Notes: generated from the sequence alone by a model not told the origin. A stretch of DNA of 64,000 nt from Bradyrhizobium elkanii USDA 76 (GCF_023278185.1 NZ_CP066356.1:5262001-5326000); one strand, 5' to 3'. Numbered from the stretch's first letter, positions 53,528 through 63,971 are shown. Translations and numbers: made by a program.

Positions 53528-54751
53528 TTGAACGACACCGACGTCCCGCAGCCCGGCACACCGCCCGCCACCGCGAGCTCGACGCACTCGCCGCTCGAGG
53601 TGTTGCTCATCTTCTTCAAGCTCGGCGTCAGCTGCTTCGGCGGCCCGATCGCCCATATCGGCTATTTCCGCGACGAGTTCGTCACCCGCCGCCGCTGGCT
53701 TGACGAGCAGGCCTATGCGGATCTGGTCGCGCTCTGCCAGTTCCTGCCGGGCCCCGCAAGCAGCCAGGTCGGCTTTTCGCTCGGCCTGATGCGCGCCGGG
53801 TATTTGGGGGCGCTGGCGGCCTGGACCGGATTCACGCTGCCCTCGGCGATCGCGCTGGTGCTGTTTGCCTTCGGCGCCAGCGGATTGAGCGGCCCTGCGG
53901 GTACCGGCCTGGTGCATGGCCTCAAGCTGGTCGCGGTGGCGATCGTGGCCCAGGCCGTCTGGGGCATGGCGCGCTCGCTCTGCCCCGACCGCGAACGCGC
54001 CTCGATCGCGACCGTCGCGGCACTCGTCATCCTCGCCAGTTCGTCGTCGATCGCGCAGATCGGCGCCATCGTTCTCGGCGCCATCGCCGGGCTCTGGTTC
54101 TGCCGGGCGCAACAGCCCAACGGCGTCACCCATATCGCGATGCCGGTATCGCGCCGCGTTGGCGTCGCAGCGCTGATCCTGTTCATCTCGCTGTTGGCCG
54201 GACTGCCGCTGCTGTCGCGGACATGGCCCGCCCTCGGCCTGTTCGAAGCCTTCTACCGCTCGGGCGCGCTGGTGTTCGGCGGCGGCCACGTCGTGTTGCC
54301 GCTGCTGCGCGAAGCCGTGGTGACGCCGGGCTGGATCGGCGACGATGCGTTCCTGACCGGCTACGGCGCCGCGCAGGCCGTGCCGGGCCCGCTGTTCACC
54401 TTTGCCGCCTATCTCGGCGCCGTGATCGGCGGCGTGCCGGGGGCGATCGTCGGCCTCGTCGGCATCTTCCTGCCGGGAATTCTCGTCCTGCTCGGGGCGC
54501 TGCCGTTCTGGGATGGCTTTCGCAAACGGCCGGCGGCGCAGGCGATGATGCGCGGCGTCAACGCCGCCGTCGTCGGCATTCTGGGGGCCGCGCTCTACAA
54601 TCCGGTGTGGACCAGCAGCGTCCACCGTCCGCTCGATTTCGGCATCGCGCTGGCCGGCTTCGTCCTGCTCACGGCGTGGCGTGCGCCGCCGCTCGTGGTG
54701 GTCGTGCTCAGCGCGGCCGCCGGCATCGCCTCGGGGCTCCTGCAATCGTGA
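53528..54751 (+). CDS. chrA: Chromate transporter ChrA
   Basis: A 407-residue membrane protein with two homologous CHR halves. The first has FFKLGVSCFGGPIAHIGYFR, LCQFLPGPASSQVGFSLGLM and the second FEAFYRSGALVFGGGHVVLP and GAAQAVPGPLFTFAAYLGAV. CHR proteins export chromate; the E. coli-type physiological role may be sulphate-related. TTG 53528 is the start. No ChrB regulator gene is adjacent. Confidence 0.93.
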   Translation: MNDTDVPQPGTPPATASSTHSPLEVLLIFFKLGVSCFGGPIAHIGYFRDEFVTRRRWLDEQAYADLVALCQFLPGPASSQVGFSLGLMRAGYLGALAAWTGFTLPSAIALVLFAFGASGLSGPAGTGLVHGLKLVAVAIVAQAVWGMARSLCPDRERASIATVAALVILASSSSIAQIGAIVLGAIAGLWFCRAQQPNGVTHIAMPVSRRVGVAALILFISLLAGLPLLSRTWPALGLFEAFYRSGALVFGGGHVVLPLLREAVVTPGWIGDDAFLTGYGAAQAVPGPLFTFAAYLGAVIGGVPGAIVGLVGIFLPGILVLLGALPFWDGFRKRPAAQAMMRGVNAAVVGILGAALYNPVWTSSVHRPLDFGIALAGFVLLTAWRAPPLVVVVLSAAAGIASGLLQS

Positions 54752-54794
54752 ACGATCGCGCGGTCGTTTCGCCGGGCGAATTAAGAACGCCTTC

Positions 54795-55976
54795 ATGCCT
54801 CGCCGCCACGATAGCGGATATATGCCGAGCGTTTCTAAACAACCGGATCCGACCCGGGTTCCCATGCTGGACCTGCTGCGACTCGCCGCGGTCGGGGCCG
54901 TGATCCTGTATCACTACGGCTTCTGGGGCACCGCGTCGCACGGCGTTCAGCAAGTGGCGTTGCCGTACCTCGCCCCGATCGCGCAATACGGCTTCCTCGG
55001 CGTTCCCGTGTTCTTCGCGATCTCCGGCTTCGTCATTGCCTATTCCGCCGAAGGCCGCACGCCGATCGGCTTTGCAATCGCCCGCTTCAGCCGCATCTAT
55101 CCGACCTTCGTCATCTGCATGACGCTGACCTTCCTCGCGACGCTGCTGTTGGGCCACGCGTACTTCCACGTGACGTGGGGGCAATGGCTGGCAAACCTGT
55201 TCATCGCAGCCCCGATGCTCGGTCAGCCCTACATGGACGACGCCTATTGGTCGCTGGTGATCGAGGTGGTGTTCTACGCCTGGGTCGCGCTATTCCTGGC
55301 CTGGGGCATCTTCCCGCGGCGGATCGACACGATCATCGTGGCATGGATCGCCATCACCTTCGCCAACGAGCTGACCTTCGACATTCCGCTGTTCGAGAAA
55401 CTGTTCATGGCCGACGACAGCGGCTTCTTCGCCGTCGGCCTCCTGATCTATGAGCATTACCGCGGACGGCGCGACAACAGGCTGTACAGCCTGCTGTCGC
55501 TCGCGATGGGCACCGCGACGTTCCAGGCCGTGCACAAGCTGGAGCGGCTCGGCGTCCACACCCATGGCAGCTTCGATCCCATGGTGGTGACGGCGATCTG
55601 CATCGTCTCGCTCGGCATCGTGTTCGCCGCCACCCGCATCAAGTCGGTAACCCTGCCTGCAGGCCTCGTCAGGGCCGTCGGCGGCATCACCTATCCGCTC
55701 TATCTGCTGCATCTGCAGCTCGGTTACGTCATCCTGCTCCTGATCACACCAACGCCGGACGCGCTGTCGACCGCGCTGGTCGTGACGGGCATGGTGCTGC
55801 TGGCATGGTTCGTCTGGCGCTTCCTCGAAGGCCCCGCGCATTATCTCGTCAGGGACAGGCTGACGACGCTGGCCTCGCGGCACGGATGGCCGTCACGCAT
55901 TCGCGCGAACGAAGCGCGGATCGATCGGGACGACGTTGCCTCGCCAATCGAGGCCAGGAGCATCGCCAACCGCTGA
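54795..55976 (+). CDS. Acyltransferase family 3 (OafA/YrhL-like) membrane protein
   Basis: About 393 residues. It begins its family core at LDLLRLAAVGAVILYHYGFW, with the conserved R/H region, then PVFFAISGFVIAYSAEGRTP, RFSRIYPTFVICMT and the WSLVIEVVFYAWVALFLAWG helix. Around ten membrane helices. These proteins O-acetylate or acylate exported polysaccharides. ATG 54795 is the first Met; ATG 54822 is possible. Confidence 0.85.
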   Translation: MPRRHDSGYMPSVSKQPDPTRVPMLDLLRLAAVGAVILYHYGFWGTASHGVQQVALPYLAPIAQYGFLGVPVFFAISGFVIAYSAEGRTPIGFAIARFSRIYPTFVICMTLTFLATLLLGHAYFHVTWGQWLANLFIAAPMLGQPYMDDAYWSLVIEVVFYAWVALFLAWGIFPRRIDTIIVAWIAITFANELTFDIPLFEKLFMADDSGFFAVGLLIYEHYRGRRDNRLYSLLSLAMGTATFQAVHKLERLGVHTHGSFDPMVVTAICIVSLGIVFAATRIKSVTLPAGLVRAVGGITYPLYLLHLQLGYVILLLITPTPDALSTALVVTGMVLLAWFVWRFLEGPAHYLVRDRLTTLASRHGWPSRIRANEARIDRDDVASPIEARSIANR

Positions 55977-56128
55977 TCAGTCCGGCGCACATAGCCGGAA
56001 CAGCGTCCACCCAACGTTGTCGCCGCCGCGAACCTTGGGCGGAAGCGAACACCGTCATTCATCTGCGATGCGTAGTGACGACGCTCAGGCGTAAGCGGGC
56101 GGATGGCGCCCGGGGCACCTCGGTATCC

Positions 56129-59100
56129 TCAGACCCGCCCGCTCCATTCATGATCTCCGGGCATTTCCATTGCCAGTTCATTCGCCAGCTCGAGCGCTTC
56201 CTTGACGTCAGGCGTAGACAGACCTTCCGTGAACGTTCGAACGACGGGTAGCAGCAGCTCGGCTGCTCGCGCCTGTTTGCCGGAATGTCGCCATAGGCGC
56301 GCCAGGCTGACAGCTGACCGTAATTCAAACGACCGCGCGCTTTGCCTGCGCGCCAGCTCGATCGAGGCGAGGAACATTCGCTCGGCGGATTCAACGGACG
56401 ATGATCTCGCGTAATTGAGCGTCATCTCACCTTGCAGACGATAGATCTCGGCTTCGTAAAAATGCTCTCCCGTTCTTCTCCCGATCGCCAATGCGCTGTC
56501 GAGTTCGCGCAAGGCAGCATCCGGCAAGCCGGCACTTGCATACGCCTTCGCGAGCAAACTCCTGAACCAACAACTGGCGAGCCGGGCGCTCATGCCCTCG
56601 TAGCCGTCGATAGCCATTCGCATCTGGTTCAATCCCTCATCGACATTCCCAAGCTCGGTCATCGCCCATCCTCGCAGGATGGTTGTCTGATGCTTCCAAT
56701 GCAGGAAGCCGTGTTCCGATGAGAGAGCCAGTGCCCTGTTGGTGTAGTCGTGGGTCCCTTCGACATCGCGGAGATGCTGGCAAACGTAAGCACCGAATGT
56801 CAGCGCAAACGACAGCGTGAAGGGGTGCCGAAGGTCTTCCGCTTCCGAAATAGCCTGCTGGCTGTATCGGCGCGCCGCGTCGGGACGGCCCAGAAACCAC
56901 GACACGTACCCGAGATACGAGAGCGAGACGATGCCAGGATGGATGCCATGCGTCGCCGTCAGGGCGCCGTGTAGATCAGGGCTGTACAGGTTCCTGAAGC
57001 GATGAAGGTGATGTTCGGCGGCGACAAACCGCCCGCGGTACAGCATGGTCATCGCGATCGCCCGATGCGCCTCGATCAGATATCCCGTCTGTTGCGTCGC
57101 GGACGAACTTTGGTTCGATGCCTCGCGCCTTGCGAACTGCAGGAGCTCCGCGCTCAGCTCATGCGCCCGCGCGAGATCGCCGCGGATGAAGTGGCACACC
57201 CAAAGTCCGCGCGTCGCCGCAAAGACCTTCGCCATGTTGTCAAGATTTCGGCCGAGTTCGAGCGCGCGAACATAGTTCTCCTCGACTTCCTGGACGGCGT
57301 ATCCCTTTGCCGCGATCAGGGCGGTGCCCAGGGCGATGCGAAGCTCAAGCTCGGACTCGTTTCGGCCCTGCATGCCGGGTGAGGCTTGCAGAACCCCGAG
57401 CCCACGACGCAAATGACCGATCGCCTCCAGAGTCGCACCCTTCATTGCGGCCTGCTTTCCGGCCTTGAGCCAGAAACCCGCAGCCGGCTCGCTTTGGCCA
57501 GACTCGGTCAGGTGGTAGGCGAGAAGCTCCGGTTCGCGCTCGATCTTTTCCGGATATTTTTCGGCCAGCACGCGTGCGATCTTGGCGTGCAGCGTTCTTC
57601 TTTCCCTGTGCAGCAAGCTTTCATGCGCCGCATTCTGGATCATCACGTGCTTGAACGAGTACAGCGCCTCCGGCAGAAAGCCGAAGCGGACGATCAATCC
57701 GGCTGCCTCCAGATGGTTCAGGGCGGCTTCGATCTGGTCCGCCGGCGCCTCGGCAACCTCGCGAAGGATCTCATAAGAGAACTCGCGACCGATGGTGGCG
57801 CCGATCTGCGCGATTTTCTTGAACGATCCCATCCGGTCAAGGCGGGCCATCAGGGAATCGTTCAATGTCGCGGGAATAGCGAACTGATGCCACGGACCGG
57901 ACAAGACGTAACGTCCATGTTGCTCAGTCAAGACGTCGGATTCGAGAACGGCCTTGGTCAGCTCTTCAAGGAAGAGCGGCACGCCATCGGTTTTGACAAT
58001 GATGTCCTCAATCACCTCTCTGGGAAGCTCCTTTTCTCCAGCCACACGTTCGACCAATATCGTGCGGACCTGTCGGCCGAGACGCTTGAGGTTCGCACTG
58101 ATGGTGTGCGCATGATCCTTCCAGCCCGGCTGAAACTCCGGACGACAGGTGATCACGACAAGGATCGACGCGTTGCGAACGTTCTCCACCAGCAGATCAA
58201 GCACGGCCCGCGAGGTGGGATCGATCCAATGTGCGTCCTCAAAATCGATCAGGAGGGTCTGCCCGCGCGCTTGCGCGAGCAGATGGTTGACGAGCGCGGC
58301 GATCGTCGCATCCTTCAGCTGTTGCGGCGAGAGATCCAGGTCCGCGTAGCGGTCCCCGGTCGGAATTGAAAGCAACGCCGCAAGGATCGGCACCACTGTG
58401 TCCCTCTCGCCGTTCGAGGCGGCGACGCCAGCTTCAAGCTTTGTCAGCCAAAGCGCAGACGCGTTCTCGCCGTCAAGGCCGAGTGCGAATTTGAGATGCT
58501 CGATGAAGGGGTGAAAAGCGGTGCTGCTGTAATAGGGAGAGCACTGGAACGAAACTTGTCCGTGCTGATCACCTGCGATCCGCTCGCGCAATTCCTGAAC
58601 GATCCTGGACTTTCCAATTCCCGGCTCGCCCGTCAGCAGCACGACCTGCCCCTCACGGGCTTTCGCTTGCTGCCAACGCGTGAGCAGCAGCGCCACCTCT
58701 TCGGTGCGGTTGACCAGCGGCGTCAATCTGGAGCCCATGGCTGCGGCAAATCGCGTCTCGGCGCGGCAGGGCCGAACCACGAGCCAGGCCTGGGCCTTCG
58801 CGGATATCCCCTTCAGCGCGTGAAATCCGAAGTCCTGGTAGTCGAACTTTCCTTTGAGCAGGGATTGCGTCGAAGACGCAATGACGACGCCGTCCGGAGG
58901 CGCCAAGGCCTGCAGACGGGCAGCCAGATTTGGCGTCTCGCCGACAGCGGAATCGTGCTCCTCGGTGTCCTGTCCAACCAGGTCTCCGACGACAACAAGG
59001 CCGGTCGCAATCCCGATGCGCACACTGGGCCCACGACTTGCAACGTCGCGGGCGTCACTCGTTCTCGCCGACGACAGGGTCCGTACGATTTCGAGCGCCG

Positions 59101-59596
59101 CGCGCACCGACCGCTCGGGGTCATCCTCATGGGCATTCGGATAGCCAAAATAGACCAGAATGCCGTCCCCGAGGTAGCGGGCCGCGAAGCCTTCGTACCG
59201 CTTGACCACGCTGACGCACTTTTCCCTGAAGCTCGCGATGATGTCGCGGACGTCTTCGGGATCGAACTGTTCGGACAGCGAGGTCGAACCGACCATGTCA
59301 CAAAACATCACGGTCAACTGGCGCCGCTCGGCGTTCACCGCCGCGCCTTCTGCGACACTCCTGCCGCCGGCGCGACCTTTTGCCGAGCGGGTCAGGGAAG
59401 CAACCGCGCGCTGCAAGCGCTTGCGATCTCCCAGCGGAAGTCCAAGTTCGACCAGATCCTGCTCGGTCAGATCGGGCAGGATGTCCAAACCGATGCGATG
59501 CAGGACAAAGAGGTCGCTGTACTGGCCGAGATCAACGGTTTCGAGCCAGTGCTTGAGAGCAGCCTCCATATCGGCGCTTGGCCGTTTCTCCGGCAT
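56129..59596 (-). CDS. SAM - class III nucleotide cyclase - AAA ATPase - TPR protein
   Basis: A 1155-residue multidomain protein. N-terminal SAM domain (about 12-70; LKHWLETVDLGQYSDLFVLH). Class III adenylate/guanylate cyclase domain (about 90-270) with FCDMVGSTSLSEQ and RYLGDGILVYFGYP, the two metal-binding Asp, and ETPNLAARLQALAP. STAND-like ATPase (about 290-560) with Walker A LTGEPGIGKSRIV and Walker B LLIDFEDAHWID. C-terminal TPR-like helices (about 720-1140). The architecture resembles the large adenylate cyclase regulators of rhizobia. ATG 59596 (MPEKRPSADM) is preferred over 59653. Confidence 0.9.
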   Translation of the reverse strand: MPEKRPSADMEAALKHWLETVDLGQYSDLFVLHRIGLDILPDLTEQDLVELGLPLGDRKRLQRAVASLTRSAKGRAGGRSVAEGAAVNAERRQLTVMFCDMVGSTSLSEQFDPEDVRDIIASFREKCVSVVKRYEGFAARYLGDGILVYFGYPNAHEDDPERSVRAALEIVRTLSSARTSDARDVASRGPSVRIGIATGLVVVGDLVGQDTEEHDSAVGETPNLAARLQALAPPDGVVIASSTQSLLKGKFDYQDFGFHALKGISAKAQAWLVVRPCRAETRFAAAMGSRLTPLVNRTEEVALLLTRWQQAKAREGQVVLLTGEPGIGKSRIVQELRERIAGDQHGQVSFQCSPYYSSTAFHPFIEHLKFALGLDGENASALWLTKLEAGVAASNGERDTVVPILAALLSIPTGDRYADLDLSPQQLKDATIAALVNHLLAQARGQTLLIDFEDAHWIDPTSRAVLDLLVENVRNASILVVITCRPEFQPGWKDHAHTISANLKRLGRQVRTILVERVAGEKELPREVIEDIIVKTDGVPLFLEELTKAVLESDVLTEQHGRYVLSGPWHQFAIPATLNDSLMARLDRMGSFKKIAQIGATIGREFSYEILREVAEAPADQIEAALNHLEAAGLIVRFGFLPEALYSFKHVMIQNAAHESLLHRERRTLHAKIARVLAEKYPEKIEREPELLAYHLTESGQSEPAAGFWLKAGKQAAMKGATLEAIGHLRRGLGVLQASPGMQGRNESELELRIALGTALIAAKGYAVQEVEENYVRALELGRNLDNMAKVFAATRGLWVCHFIRGDLARAHELSAELLQFARREASNQSSSATQQTGYLIEAHRAIAMTMLYRGRFVAAEHHLHRFRNLYSPDLHGALTATHGIHPGIVSLSYLGYVSWFLGRPDAARRYSQQAISEAEDLRHPFTLSFALTFGAYVCQHLRDVEGTHDYTNRALALSSEHGFLHWKHQTTILRGWAMTELGNVDEGLNQMRMAIDGYEGMSARLASCWFRSLLAKAYASAGLPDAALRELDSALAIGRRTGEHFYEAEIYRLQGEMTLNYARSSSVESAERMFLASIELARRQSARSFELRSAVSLARLWRHSGKQARAAELLLPVVRTFTEGLSTPDVKEALELANELAMEMPGDHEWSGRV

Positions 59597-60448
59597 TGTG
59601 ATCCGTCCGACTGCGGGCCATTGGCGACAATGGGTCTCGTTCGACGATGCCAAGTGACTTGTTTACCGCAGACTGGACGCGCTCACAAAGTGCGAAAACA
59701 AGCAAGCAGGCCGATCGAAGACGCACTCTGCATCGGTCGCTCAGATATTCGAGATAGCGCACGCAAGCCGGCCCCGAGAAAGCTCAGCGCTCCGGTTGAC
59801 CCAAATCGCCATCCCGACGGCGCAAGCTTCCGCAGCGGCGCCCCCCCAACTACGAGTGTCATCGTCCGCGAAAGCGGGCGGTCCAGTACGCCGCGGCCTC
59901 TCGGTCCGAGCACAACTGTCTCCGGAATACTGGGCGGATTCAACCGGTCGAGCCGGGCGATGAAAGCTGCAAGTGGGGACGCAATGACGGCGCGGTGCGC
60001 CTCGTCACCATGAGGGTCGGTTGCAGAAGTCCGCAAATGTCACAGCCCCAAGCGTGGCGGCGCATGACTTCGGAATAATGGAAAAATATCGCTGATTTGC
60101 CCGACGTGTCAAGTTGCCGTGTCGAACGCGGCTGGCTGTCGGCCACTGTGCATGGGGTTGTTTTCGATATTTTGGTCGAGCGCCCCGGCGACAGCGGGCT
60201 ATCGCCTATGGCGCTCAGCCCACGTTCGTCCTGCCCGGTCAAGGCCGGGCGATGACACCGAAGATGAGGCTCGCCCGCACGACCGCCGAATTCGCGGCAC
60301 GATCAGGCCGAAAACCCCCTCGAATCACGCCCAATCAATTCAAAAATAGCCCGTCCCTCACCCCGTGCAGGGCCAAAATCCCTGCAAGACCCTTGACATA
60401 GCTGCCCTTTCGGCAGAACGCGTGTGGTCAAGCCGTTATGGACACTTC
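59597..60448. other. 850-bp gap with REP-like repeat
   Basis: No confident gene. A minus frame at 59683-60036 (117 aa) lacks family resemblance. A short REP-like element GTCCTGCCCGGTCAAGGCCG, then GGCGATGAC is at 60228-60256, with a GCCCGG/CCGGGC hairpin. The region holds promoters for the cyclase gene and rnd. Confidence 0.5.
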
Positions 60449-61597
60449 ATGGATTTGATTAGCACGACCTCCGACCTCGCCGCCGCCTGCGACCGGCTCG
60501 CCAAACACAAGGTCATCACTGTCGACACCGAGTTCCTGCGGGAGACGACCTACTATCCGCTGCTCTGCGTCGTGCAGATGGCGAGCGCGGAAGAAGCCGT
60601 CGTGGTCGACGCGCTGGCACCCGGCATCGACCTCAAGCCGTTCTTCGACCTGATGTCGAACGAGGCCGTGCTCAAGGTATTCCACGCCGCGCGGCAGGAC
60701 ATCGAAATCGTCTGGCACCTCTCCGGCACGATCCCGCATCCGATCTTCGATACCCAGGTCGCCGCCATGGTGCTCGGCTATGGCGACAGCATCGCCTATG
60801 ACCAGCTCGTCGACCGCGTCACCGGCCACCGCCCCGACAAGACCCACCGCTTCACCGACTGGTCGCGCCGGCCGCTGAGCGACGAGCAGCTGCATTACGC
60901 CGTCTCCGACGTCACCCATCTGCGCGAGGTGTTCGCGGCGCTCGACGCTGATCTGAAGAAGCGCGACCGCAGCGACTGGGTCAGCGAGGAGATGGAGGTC
61001 CTGACCTCGCCGAAGACCTACGACTTCCATCCCGAGCGCGCCTGGGAGCGGCTCAAGACCCGCGTGCGCAAGCCGCGCGAGCTCGCGGTGCTGATCGAGG
61101 TCGCGGCCTGGCGCGAGCAGGAGGCGCAGAGCCGCGACGTGCCGCGCTCGCGCGTGCTCAAGGACGATGCGGTCGGCGATATCGCCACCCACGCGCCGAC
61201 CTCGCTGGAGAAGCTCGGCAATCTGCGTTCGCTGCCGAAGGGCTTCGAGCGCTCCAAATGGGGCGCCGACATCATTGCTGCCGTGCAGCGCGGCCTCGCC
61301 CGCGATCAGGCGACGCTGCCGAAGCTGGAAAAGCCGAGAAACAATTCCAACGGTGCGGCGACCGTCGAACTGTTGAAGGTGCTGCTGCGCATGACCTCGG
61401 AGCGCCACGGCGTCGCCAGCAAGGTGATCGCCACCGTCGACGATCTCGAGCAGATCGCGGCCAGCGATCAGGCCGAGGTCGGCGCCCTGCACGGCTGGCG
61501 CCGCGAACTGTTCGGCGAGGCCGCGCTCAAGCTCAAGCACGGCCAGCTCGCGCTCGCCATCGACAAGGGCCGCGTGGTGCGGGTGGACCGGGGCTAG
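60449..61597 (+). CDS. rnd: Ribonuclease D
   Basis: A 382-residue 3'-5' exoribonuclease. The DEDD catalytic domain (about 1-190) has [11 protein letters not shown] (Asp, Glu), [14 protein letters not shown] (Asp), and [15 protein letters not shown] (Tyr, Asp). The HRDC domain (about 210-290) follows ([20 protein letters not shown]). It trims tRNA and other RNA 3' ends. ATG 60449 gives [10 protein letters not shown]; an in-frame start at 60365 is less likely. Confidence 0.93.
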   Translation: MDLISTTSDLAAACDRLAKHKVITVDTEFLRETTYYPLLCVVQMASAEEAVVVDALAPGIDLKPFFDLMSNEAVLKVFHAARQDIEIVWHLSGTIPHPIFDTQVAAMVLGYGDSIAYDQLVDRVTGHRPDKTHRFTDWSRRPLSDEQLHYAVSDVTHLREVFAALDADLKKRDRSDWVSEEMEVLTSPKTYDFHPERAWERLKTRVRKPRELAVLIEVAAWREQEAQSRDVPRSRVLKDDAVGDIATHAPTSLEKLGNLRSLPKGFERSKWGADIIAAVQRGLARDQATLPKLEKPRNNSNGAATVELLKVLLRMTSERHGVASKVIATVDDLEQIAASDQAEVGALHGWRRELFGEAALKLKHGQLALAIDKGRVVRVDRG

Positions 61598-61900
61598 CAC
61601 GCGCCGTTCGCCCGGAGCGCGCCAGGTTCCACCGGCAGTCGGCCAGTGGCCGAACGCGTTGCGCCGGAGTTCGACCGGCACAGGCTGAGGTTGCGTCGCG
61701 CAAAACCACCGCGCTTGCTAAGGCGCAATTTTCGTGTTGCAATCCCTTCACAATCGGATTGCGGCCGTTCGACTGTGCGTTTCGCGACGTTGCTATCCAA
61801 GGCTTCGATGTACAGGGCTTCGAGAGGCGAAACTTCGGACTTGAAGACTTTGGATCTGACGACCCGGGAAGTGAACAGACAGCGCAAAGTCCGCTTGTGG
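61598..61900. other. Leader/intergenic region before cold-shock gene
   Basis: About 300 bp without a clear gene. An inverted repeat GCAATCC (61739-61745) and GGATTGC (61756-61762) forms a hairpin. A plus frame 61646-61942 (98 aa) runs through and past the terminator at 61901-61934; its translated C-terminus is basic (KTLDLTTREVNRQRKVRLWR) and could be a leader peptide, but there is no proof. Confidence 0.45.
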
Positions 61901-61934
61901 CGTGGCACGTGGAAAACGTGGCCGCGTCTTTTTT
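61901..61934 (+). terminator. Intrinsic terminator/attenuator in cold-shock leader
   Basis: CGTGGCACGT (61901-61910) pairs with ACGTGGCCGCG (61916-61926, one bulged G) around a GGAAA loop, then TCTTTTTTAT. It ends only 23 nt before the cold-shock ATG, so transcription must read through or start inside it. It may terminate rnd transcripts or attenuate the cold-shock gene. Confidence 0.75.
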
Positions 61935-61957
61935 ATGTCTAAACTGGGAGAGAGACG

Positions 61958-62161
61958 ATGCCGAAGGGTACCGTCAAATGGTTCAACCCGACCAAAGGTT
62001 ACGGGTTCATCAAGCCAGCCGTCGGCGACAAGGATGTGTTCGTCCACATCTCGGCGGTCGAGCGCGCGGGCCTCAGCACATTGAACGAGAACCAGTCCGT
62101 CGAGTACGAGCTGGTGGAGAACCGCGGCAAGGCGTCAGCCGAGAACCTCAAGGTTCACTGA
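61958..62161 (+). CDS. Cold-shock protein (CspA family)
   Basis: A 67-residue single cold-shock domain. It starts PKGTVKWFNPTKGYGFIKPA, with RNP1 KGYGFI and RNP2 VFVHI (in DVFVHISAVERAG). These bind single-stranded RNA and unwind structures. GGGAGAGAGACG precedes the ATG. A GC-rich hairpin TCCCCCGG/CCGGGGGA lies 30-60 bp after the stop (62194-62219). Confidence 0.95.
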   Translation: MPKGTVKWFNPTKGYGFIKPAVGDKDVFVHISAVERAGLSTLNENQSVEYELVENRGKASAENLKVH

Positions 62162-62193
62162 ACGCCGCTGCCAGCGGAATTCATCCGGATGCT

Positions 62194-62219
62194 TCCCCCG
62201 GCTGCATCACCCCGGGGGA
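62194..62219 (+). terminator. Hairpin downstream of cold-shock gene
   Basis: Perfect 8-bp stem TCCCCCGG (62194-62201) and CCGGGGGA (62212-62219), 33 bp after the stop. A long T tract is absent, so it may be a stabilising 3' hairpin or bidirectional with purN. Confidence 0.5.
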
Positions 62220-62238
62220 CCTCTCGTGCTACCGCGCG

Positions 62239-62889
62239 CTAAGGCGCCGGCGCGATCAGCGTGCCGCCCGTCGGCGCGCTCCCAAGCGTCTTGCAGAGGT
62301 CGCCTTCGAGCTTGAGCCGGCCGCTTGCCAGAAGCCGCAGCGCCTCCGGATAGATGCGATGCTCGATGGTGATCACGCGCGCGGCGAGCGTCTCGGCCGT
62401 GTCGTCGTCAGCGACCGTGACCGCGCCCTGCATCACGATCGGTCCGGCGTCGGTCTCCGGGATCACGAAATGCACCGTCGCTCCGGACAGCTTGACCCCT
62501 GCGCGCAACGCCTGACCGTGCGGATCGAGGCCGGGAAAACAGGGCAGCAGGGAGGGATGGATGTTGAGCATCCGCCCGTACCAGTGCCGTACGAACTCGG
62601 CGGTGAACAGCCGCATGAAGCCGCCGAGGCAGATCAGCTCGACCTGCCTGTCGTCGAGCGCGCGCTGCAGCACGGCCTCGAAGCCGGCGCGGTCCTTGCC
62701 GAACGGCTTGCTCTCGATGACGATGGTCGCAATGCCGCTCGCGGCCGCCTTTTCGAGCCCGGCAGCATCGGCGCGGTTCGAAATCACAGCCACGATCTCG
62801 GCCGGGAAATCCTGAGCCCTCGCAGCCTCGATCAGCGCGGCCATGTTGGAGCCGCGGCCGGAGATCAGGATGGCGACGCGGCGCTTCAT
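62239..62889 (-). CDS. purN: Phosphoribosylglycinamide formyltransferase (GART)
   Basis: A 216-residue enzyme that formylates GAR with 10-formyl-THF in purine synthesis. [20 protein letters not shown] is the substrate P-loop, and [13 protein letters not shown] with the catalytic [12 protein letters not shown] follows. [16 protein letters not shown] is the folate/catalytic loop. Length matches E. coli PurN. Its ATG overlaps the purM stop by 4 bp (ATGA type). Confidence 0.95.
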   Translation of the reverse strand: MKRRVAILISGRGSNMAALIEAARAQDFPAEIVAVISNRADAAGLEKAAASGIATIVIESKPFGKDRAGFEAVLQRALDDRQVELICLGGFMRLFTAEFVRHWYGRMLNIHPSLLPCFPGLDPHGQALRAGVKLSGATVHFVIPETDAGPIVMQGAVTVADDDTAETLAARVITIEHRIYPEALRLLASGRLKLEGDLCKTLGSAPTGGTLIAPAP

Positions 62890-63971
62890 CGCGAGAGATC
62901 GAGATGACCGTTATAGACCACGCGATGCTCGCCCTCATGCGCCCCCTTGGCCTCGATCACCTCGCCGAGCAGCGTCACGGTCTCGCCGCCGGCGGTGAAC
63001 GCCTCGGTCACGGCGTCGACCGCATCAGCCCTGACGATCGCGATCATGCCGATGCCGCAGTTGAAGGTGCGCAGCAGCTCGAGCTCGGCGATGCCGCCCT
63101 GCTCGGCCAGCCATTTGAACACCGGCAGCACCGGCAGCCGCGCCAGATCGATGCCGACGCCGAGATGCTTCGGCAGCACGCGCGGAATGTTGTCGGTGAA
63201 CCCGCCGCCGGTGATGTGGGCGAGGCCCTTCACGGCGCCGGTGTCGCGGATCGCGCGCAGGCAGGATTTCACATAGAGCCTGGTCGGCGTCAGCAGCGCC
63301 GCGCCGAGCGTCATGACCGGCGCGAACGGCGCCGGCGCGTCATAGGCAACGCCGGACTGCTCGACGATCTTGCGCACCAGCGAATAGCCGTTGGAGTGCA
63401 CGCCGGAGGAAGCCAGCCCGATCACGGCATCGCCCGCCGCGATATCCGCGGTCGGCAGCAGCGTGCCGCGCTCGGCCGCGCCGACCGCAAAGCCGCCGAG
63501 GTCGTAGTCGCCATCCTTGTAGAGGCCGGGCATCTCCGCGGTTTCGCCGCCGATCAGGGCGCAGCCGGACTCGCGGCAACCTTCGGCGATGCCGGCAACG
63601 ATCTGCGCGGTGGCCTCCGGGTGCAGCTTGCCGCAGGCGAAATAGTCGAGGAAGAACAGCGGTTCCGCGCCCTGCACGACGAGGTCGTTGACCGACATCG
63701 CGACCAGATCGATGCCGATGCCGCCGTGAATGCCGGTCTCGATCGCGATCTTCAGCTTGGTGCCGACGCCATCGGTCGCGGCCACCAGGACCGGATCCTT
63801 GAAGCCGGCGGCCTTGAGGTCGAACAGCCCGCCGAAACCGCCAATCTCGGCGTCCGCGCCAGGCCGCGCGGTGGCCCGCACCATCGGCTTGATCAGATCG
63901 ACCAGTCGATTGCCGGCGTCGATATCGACACCCGAATCCGCGTAAGTGAGCCCGTTTTTGCGCTCGGTCAT
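62886..63971 (-). CDS. purM: Phosphoribosylformylglycinamidine cyclo-ligase (AIR synthetase)
   Basis: A 361-residue enzyme that closes the imidazole ring of AIR using ATP. It has [63 protein letters not shown] and [18 protein letters not shown]. The start is ATG 63971 (MTERKNG); a TTG 6 bp upstream is possible. It overlaps purN by 4 bp and forms a purMN operon. Confidence 0.96.
   Translation of the reverse strand: MTERKNGLTYADSGVDIDAGNRLVDLIKPMVRATARPGADAEIGGFGGLFDLKAAGFKDPVLVAATDGVGTKLKIAIETGIHGGIGIDLVAMSVNDLVVQGAEPLFFLDYFACGKLHPEATAQIVAGIAEGCRESGCALIGGETAEMPGLYKDGDYDLGGFAVGAAERGTLLPTADIAAGDAVIGLASSGVHSNGYSLVRKIVEQSGVAYDAPAPFAPVMTLGAALLTPTRLYVKSCLRAIRDTGAVKGLAHITGGGFTDNIPRVLPKHLGVGIDLARLPVLPVFKWLAEQGGIAELELLRTFNCGIGMIAIVRADAVDAVTEAFTAGGETVTLLGEVIEAKGAHEGEHRVVYNGHLDLSR

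Noticed and set aside
59683..60036. 117-aa minus-strand frame upstream of the cyclase
   Set aside because: No domain and no start signal; composition is like repeat-rich intergenic DNA.
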